Assembly: GCA_020632875.1 (NCBI GenBank)
Contig: JACKET010000002.1
Span: 434,001-498,000 of the forward strand
Source of the DNA: Alphaproteobacteria bacterium
GTDB taxonomy: Bacteria; Myxococcota_A; UBA796; GCA-2862545
Reading direction: 5' to 3'
DNA: 64,000 nucleotides
Each line of letters begins with the position of its first letter. The stretch's first letter is position 1. Below, in pieces: positions 61,604 to 64,000 of this stretch. The position numbers were made by a program, and so were the translations under genes. The notes under the pieces are model-generated. The model did not search any database. It was given only the letters and a program-made list of their open reading frames with translations, and was not told the origin of the DNA.

Positions 61604-64000
61604 CTATCCCGCCGGTACGGCCTCCGCCTCGACGGACGGCGCCACCGGCCGGTTCTCGCGGCGCATCCACCGCGCGTAGAGCGAGGGGAGCACGACGAGC
61701 GTGAGCGGCGTGCTGGTGCACAGGCCGCCGATCATCACGGTGGCGAGCGGGCGCTGCACCTCGGCGCCGACGCCGGTGGCGAGCGCCATCGGGAGGAACC
61801 CGATGCCCGCGACGAAGGCCGTCATGAGCACCGGGCGGAACCGCTCGATCGCGCTGAACAGCGCCGCGGTCCGGGCGTCCGTCTCGAGGTGCATCTCCCG
61901 CGTCCGCGACACGAGCACGATGCCGTTCATCACGGCGACCCCGAAGAGCGCGACGAACCCGACCACGGCGCTCATCGAGATCGGCAGGCCGCGCAGCAGC
62001 AACGCCGCGACCCCCCCGGACGCCGCCGCCGGGACGTTCAGGAAGATCAGCCACGCCGGCCGCCACGCCCCGAACGCGTAGTAGAGCACCACCAGGATCA
62101 GCAGCAGCACGAGCGGCACCGTGATGGCCGTGCGGCCGGCCGCGGCCTGCAGCTGCTCGTACTTGCCGCTCCACTCGAGCCAGTAGCCGGGAGGGAGGTC
62201 GATGGCGCCGAGGTCGGCGCGCGCCTGGGTCACGAAGCCCCCGAGGTCCCGCCCGCGCACGTTCGCCTGCACGACCACACGGCGGCTGCCGGCTTCGCGC
62301 CGCACCACGGCGGGACGGGTCTCGGTCACCACCTCGGCCACGTCGCCGAGCGTCGCGAAACCCCCGCCGGGCAGGGCGAAAGGCAGGTCGCCGAGGTCGA
62401 CGTCCGCGGGCAGGTCGACCTTGAGGACCACCGGGTCCTGGAACTCCCCACGGCGCACGGTGCCGACCTCGCGGCCGCGCCGCACCCCGGCGACGAGCCC
62501 GTGCAGGTCGTCCGCCGAGACGCCGAGGCGCGCGAGCTCGCCGGGATCGATGATCACGTCGACGCCCGGCATGCCCTCCACGGACGGCGCCTTCACGTCC
62601 GCGGCGCCGGGGATGCCCTCCAGCGCGGAGGCGAGCTGGGCCCCCAGCCCGACGAGCACGTCGAGGTCGGGCCCGTAGATCTGCACGCCCACGTCGCTCG
62701 TGATGCCCTCGAGCAGCTCGTTGAACCGCATCTCGATGGGCTGCGTGAACGTGTACTCCGGACCGGGCGCACCCGACGCCAGCGCCTCTGCGAGGGCCTC
62801 GGTGAGCCCCTCCGTGCTGTCGGCCGTGACCCAGGCGTCGCGGGGCGCGAGGCGCACGAGGATGTCGGCCTCCTCGAGCCCCATCGGGTCGGTGGCGAGG
62901 GCGGGGGAGCCGGTGCGGGACGCGATGCGCTCGACCTCCGGGAACGACTGCACGATCCGCTCGATCCGGCCGACCTCCCGACGCGCCTCCTCCGGAGAGA
63001 TCGAGGGCAGCCGCGCGGTCTGGATGACGAGGTCGCCCTCCTCCAGACGCGGCACGAACTCCACGCCGAGGGTCAGCGCGAGCAGCGCGGAGCCGGCCAC
63101 CATCGCGAGCGCGGTCCCCCCCGTCAGCCACCACCGGTCGAGGAGGAACGAGACGACGGGGCGGTAGGCGCCGCGGAGCACCCGCAGCAGCCACGTCTCG
63201 TGGTGTCCCTTCGGGTGGACCACGAGCGACGCGATCGCGGGGACGTACGTGAAGGAGAGGATCAACGCCGTGACCAGGGCGAGGAGGACGGTCAGCGCCA
63301 TCGGCCGGAACAGCTTCCCCTCGGTGCCGACCATGGCGAGGACGGGCAGGTACACGAGCACGAGGATGCCCACGGCGAACACGACGGGACGGCTGATGCG
63401 TCGCGTCCGCTCGACGACGGCCTCTCCGAAGGCGCTGCGGGACGTGAGGTCGAGGGCGACGATGCTCTCGACGACGACGATCGTGCCGTCCACCACGAGG
63501 CCGAAGTCGATGGCGCCGAGGCTCATCAGGTTGCCGGAGTACGAGAGCGCGGCGAGGCCCGTGAACGCGCCGAGCATCGCCATCGGGATGACGGAGGCCA
63601 CGATGAGGCCGGAGCGGAGGTCGCCGAGCAGCACGAGCAGCACGAAGACCACGAGCAGCCCGCCTTCGACGAGGGAGTGCGTCACGGTGGTGAGCGTGTT
63701 CCCGACGAGCTTCTCGCGGTCGTAGATGGGCTCGAGGCGGACGTGGTCGGGCAGGGTCTCCCGGATGTCGTCGACGGTCGCGCGCACGTCGCGCACCACG
63801 GAGAGCGCGTCGGCGCCGGCGAGCAGCTGCACCATGGCGAACAGCACCTCGCCCTCGCCGTCCGCGGTGCCGAGCCCCACGGTGATGGCGCCTGCGGGCT
63901 CGACGCGCGCCACGTCGCCGAGCAGCACGACCCCGCGGGGGTCTGCGCGCACGACGATCGCTTCGAGCTCCTCGGGGCGGGTCGGATTCGAGACGGCACG
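61604..64000 (-). CDS. CusA/CzcA-type RND efflux permease, 5' end outside window
   Basis: Frame open to the right edge; 798 of about 1040 residues are visible. It is a heavy-metal-efflux or HAE-type RND inner-membrane pump. Visible signs are the TM4 segment GAIDFGLVVDGTIVVVESIV (the DFG-x-x-x-D pair of proton relay Asp residues, as in CusA/CzcA), VFAVGILVLVYLPVLAMVG, the porter domains, SVEGMPGVDVIIDPGELARL, VLYYAFGAWRPAWLIFLNVP, and GFVALFGVAVMNGIVLVSRT near the end. The metal cannot be decided; the missing N-terminus would help. Partners (membrane fusion protein, outer-membrane factor) are presumably outside to the right. Confidence 0.93.
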   Translation of the reverse strand, partial: RAVSNPTRPEELEAIVVRADPRGVVLLGDVARVEPAGAITVGLGTADGEGEVLFAMVQLLAGADALSVVRDVRATVDDIRETLPDHVRLEPIYDREKLVGNTLTTVTHSLVEGGLLVVFVLLVLLGDLRSGLIVASVIPMAMLGAFTGLAALSYSGNLMSLGAIDFGLVVDGTIVVVESIVALDLTSRSAFGEAVVERTRRISRPVVFAVGILVLVYLPVLAMVGTEGKLFRPMALTVLLALVTALILSFTYVPAIASLVVHPKGHHETWLLRVLRGAYRPVVSFLLDRWWLTGGTALAMVAGSALLALTLGVEFVPRLEEGDLVIQTARLPSISPEEARREVGRIERIVQSFPEVERIASRTGSPALATDPMGLEEADILVRLAPRDAWVTADSTEGLTEALAEALASGAPGPEYTFTQPIEMRFNELLEGITSDVGVQIYGPDLDVLVGLGAQLASALEGIPGAADVKAPSVEGMPGVDVIIDPGELARLGVSADDLHGLVAGVRRGREVGTVRRGEFQDPVVLKVDLPADVDLGDLPFALPGGGFATLGDVAEVVTETRPAVVRREAGSRRVVVQANVRGRDLGGFVTQARADLGAIDLPPGYWLEWSGKYEQLQAAAGRTAITVPLVLLLILVVLYYAFGAWRPAWLIFLNVPAAASGGVAALLLRGLPISMSAVVGFVALFGVAVMNGIVLVSRTREMHLETDARTAALFSAIERFRPVLMTAFVAGIGFLPMALATGVGAEVQRPLATVMIGGLCTSTPLTLVVLPSLYARWMRRENRPVAPSVEAEAVPAG

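Overview
The window is GC-rich throughout and reads as a chromosomal segment of a Gram-negative, predatory or soil-type bacterium, most likely a member of the Myxococcota (inference). The pointers are MopE-type Asp-rich repeats, four lipoproteins with long Asp-Thr-Asp-Ala stalks behind the lipobox, a TIGR02996 'repeat-companion' domain, an FGE-fold protein, a hybrid histidine kinase, an RND pump and a DUF4157 polymorphic toxin. No rRNA, tRNA or CRISPR array was seen.

Left part, 1 to about 14 kb: intact genes are a MopE-like secreted protein cut by the window edge, a HEAT-like secreted protein, an FGE-fold protein, an SRPBCC protein, a polytopic membrane protein, a beta-helix protein and a small lipoprotein. 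Between them lies a gene graveyard. It holds a zf-PARP/TIGR02996 gene broken by several frameshifts, a frameshifted MNT/HEPN pair with remnant copies near 5.3 and 13.3 kb, a Ser/Thr kinase without catalytic loop, a quinone-reductase scrap and a TPR scrap.

14 to 33 kb: stalked lipoproteins at 14.3, 19.0, 25.7 (minus) and 33.3 kb (minus) alternate with a TetR gene that has a candidate leaderless promoter and operator, an IS110-family transposase, a DUF998 protein, a rifampicin phosphotransferase (rph) coupled to a TetR gene with an in-frame TAA, a cyclophilin, a PAS histidine kinase, a TPR protein with an Imm33-like tail and a large secreted protein.

33.4 to 46.3 kb is the most interesting block, a polymorphic-toxin locus. 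The first gene carries a zincin-like and an amidoligase-like domain and is broken exactly where its HEXXH motif should be. It is followed by an Lgt-like membrane enzyme and a 240-residue protein. Next comes a 1628-residue protein with an N-terminal DUF4157 domain (HELAH) and a C-terminal PD-(D/E)XK-type nuclease domain, then a 325-residue candidate immunity protein. The two large proteins share an N-terminal CPW-x-x-HYL module known from proteins associated with extracellular contractile injection systems; no such structural gene is visible here.

46 to 64 kb is more ordinary: a secreted protein, a YpfJ-type zinc peptidase, a TIGR02996/WD40-like protein, an acyltransferase-like protein, a lipoxygenase-like protein, a beta-propeller lipoprotein, a class A penicillin-binding protein and a CusA/CzcA-type RND pump that runs off the right edge. 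Two genes at 54 to 56 kb lie between inverted copies of a dispersed repeat, next to a 19-bp minisatellite, a 45-bp GC-rich tandem repeat and three copies of a TCTGCGTCATCTGCGT element.
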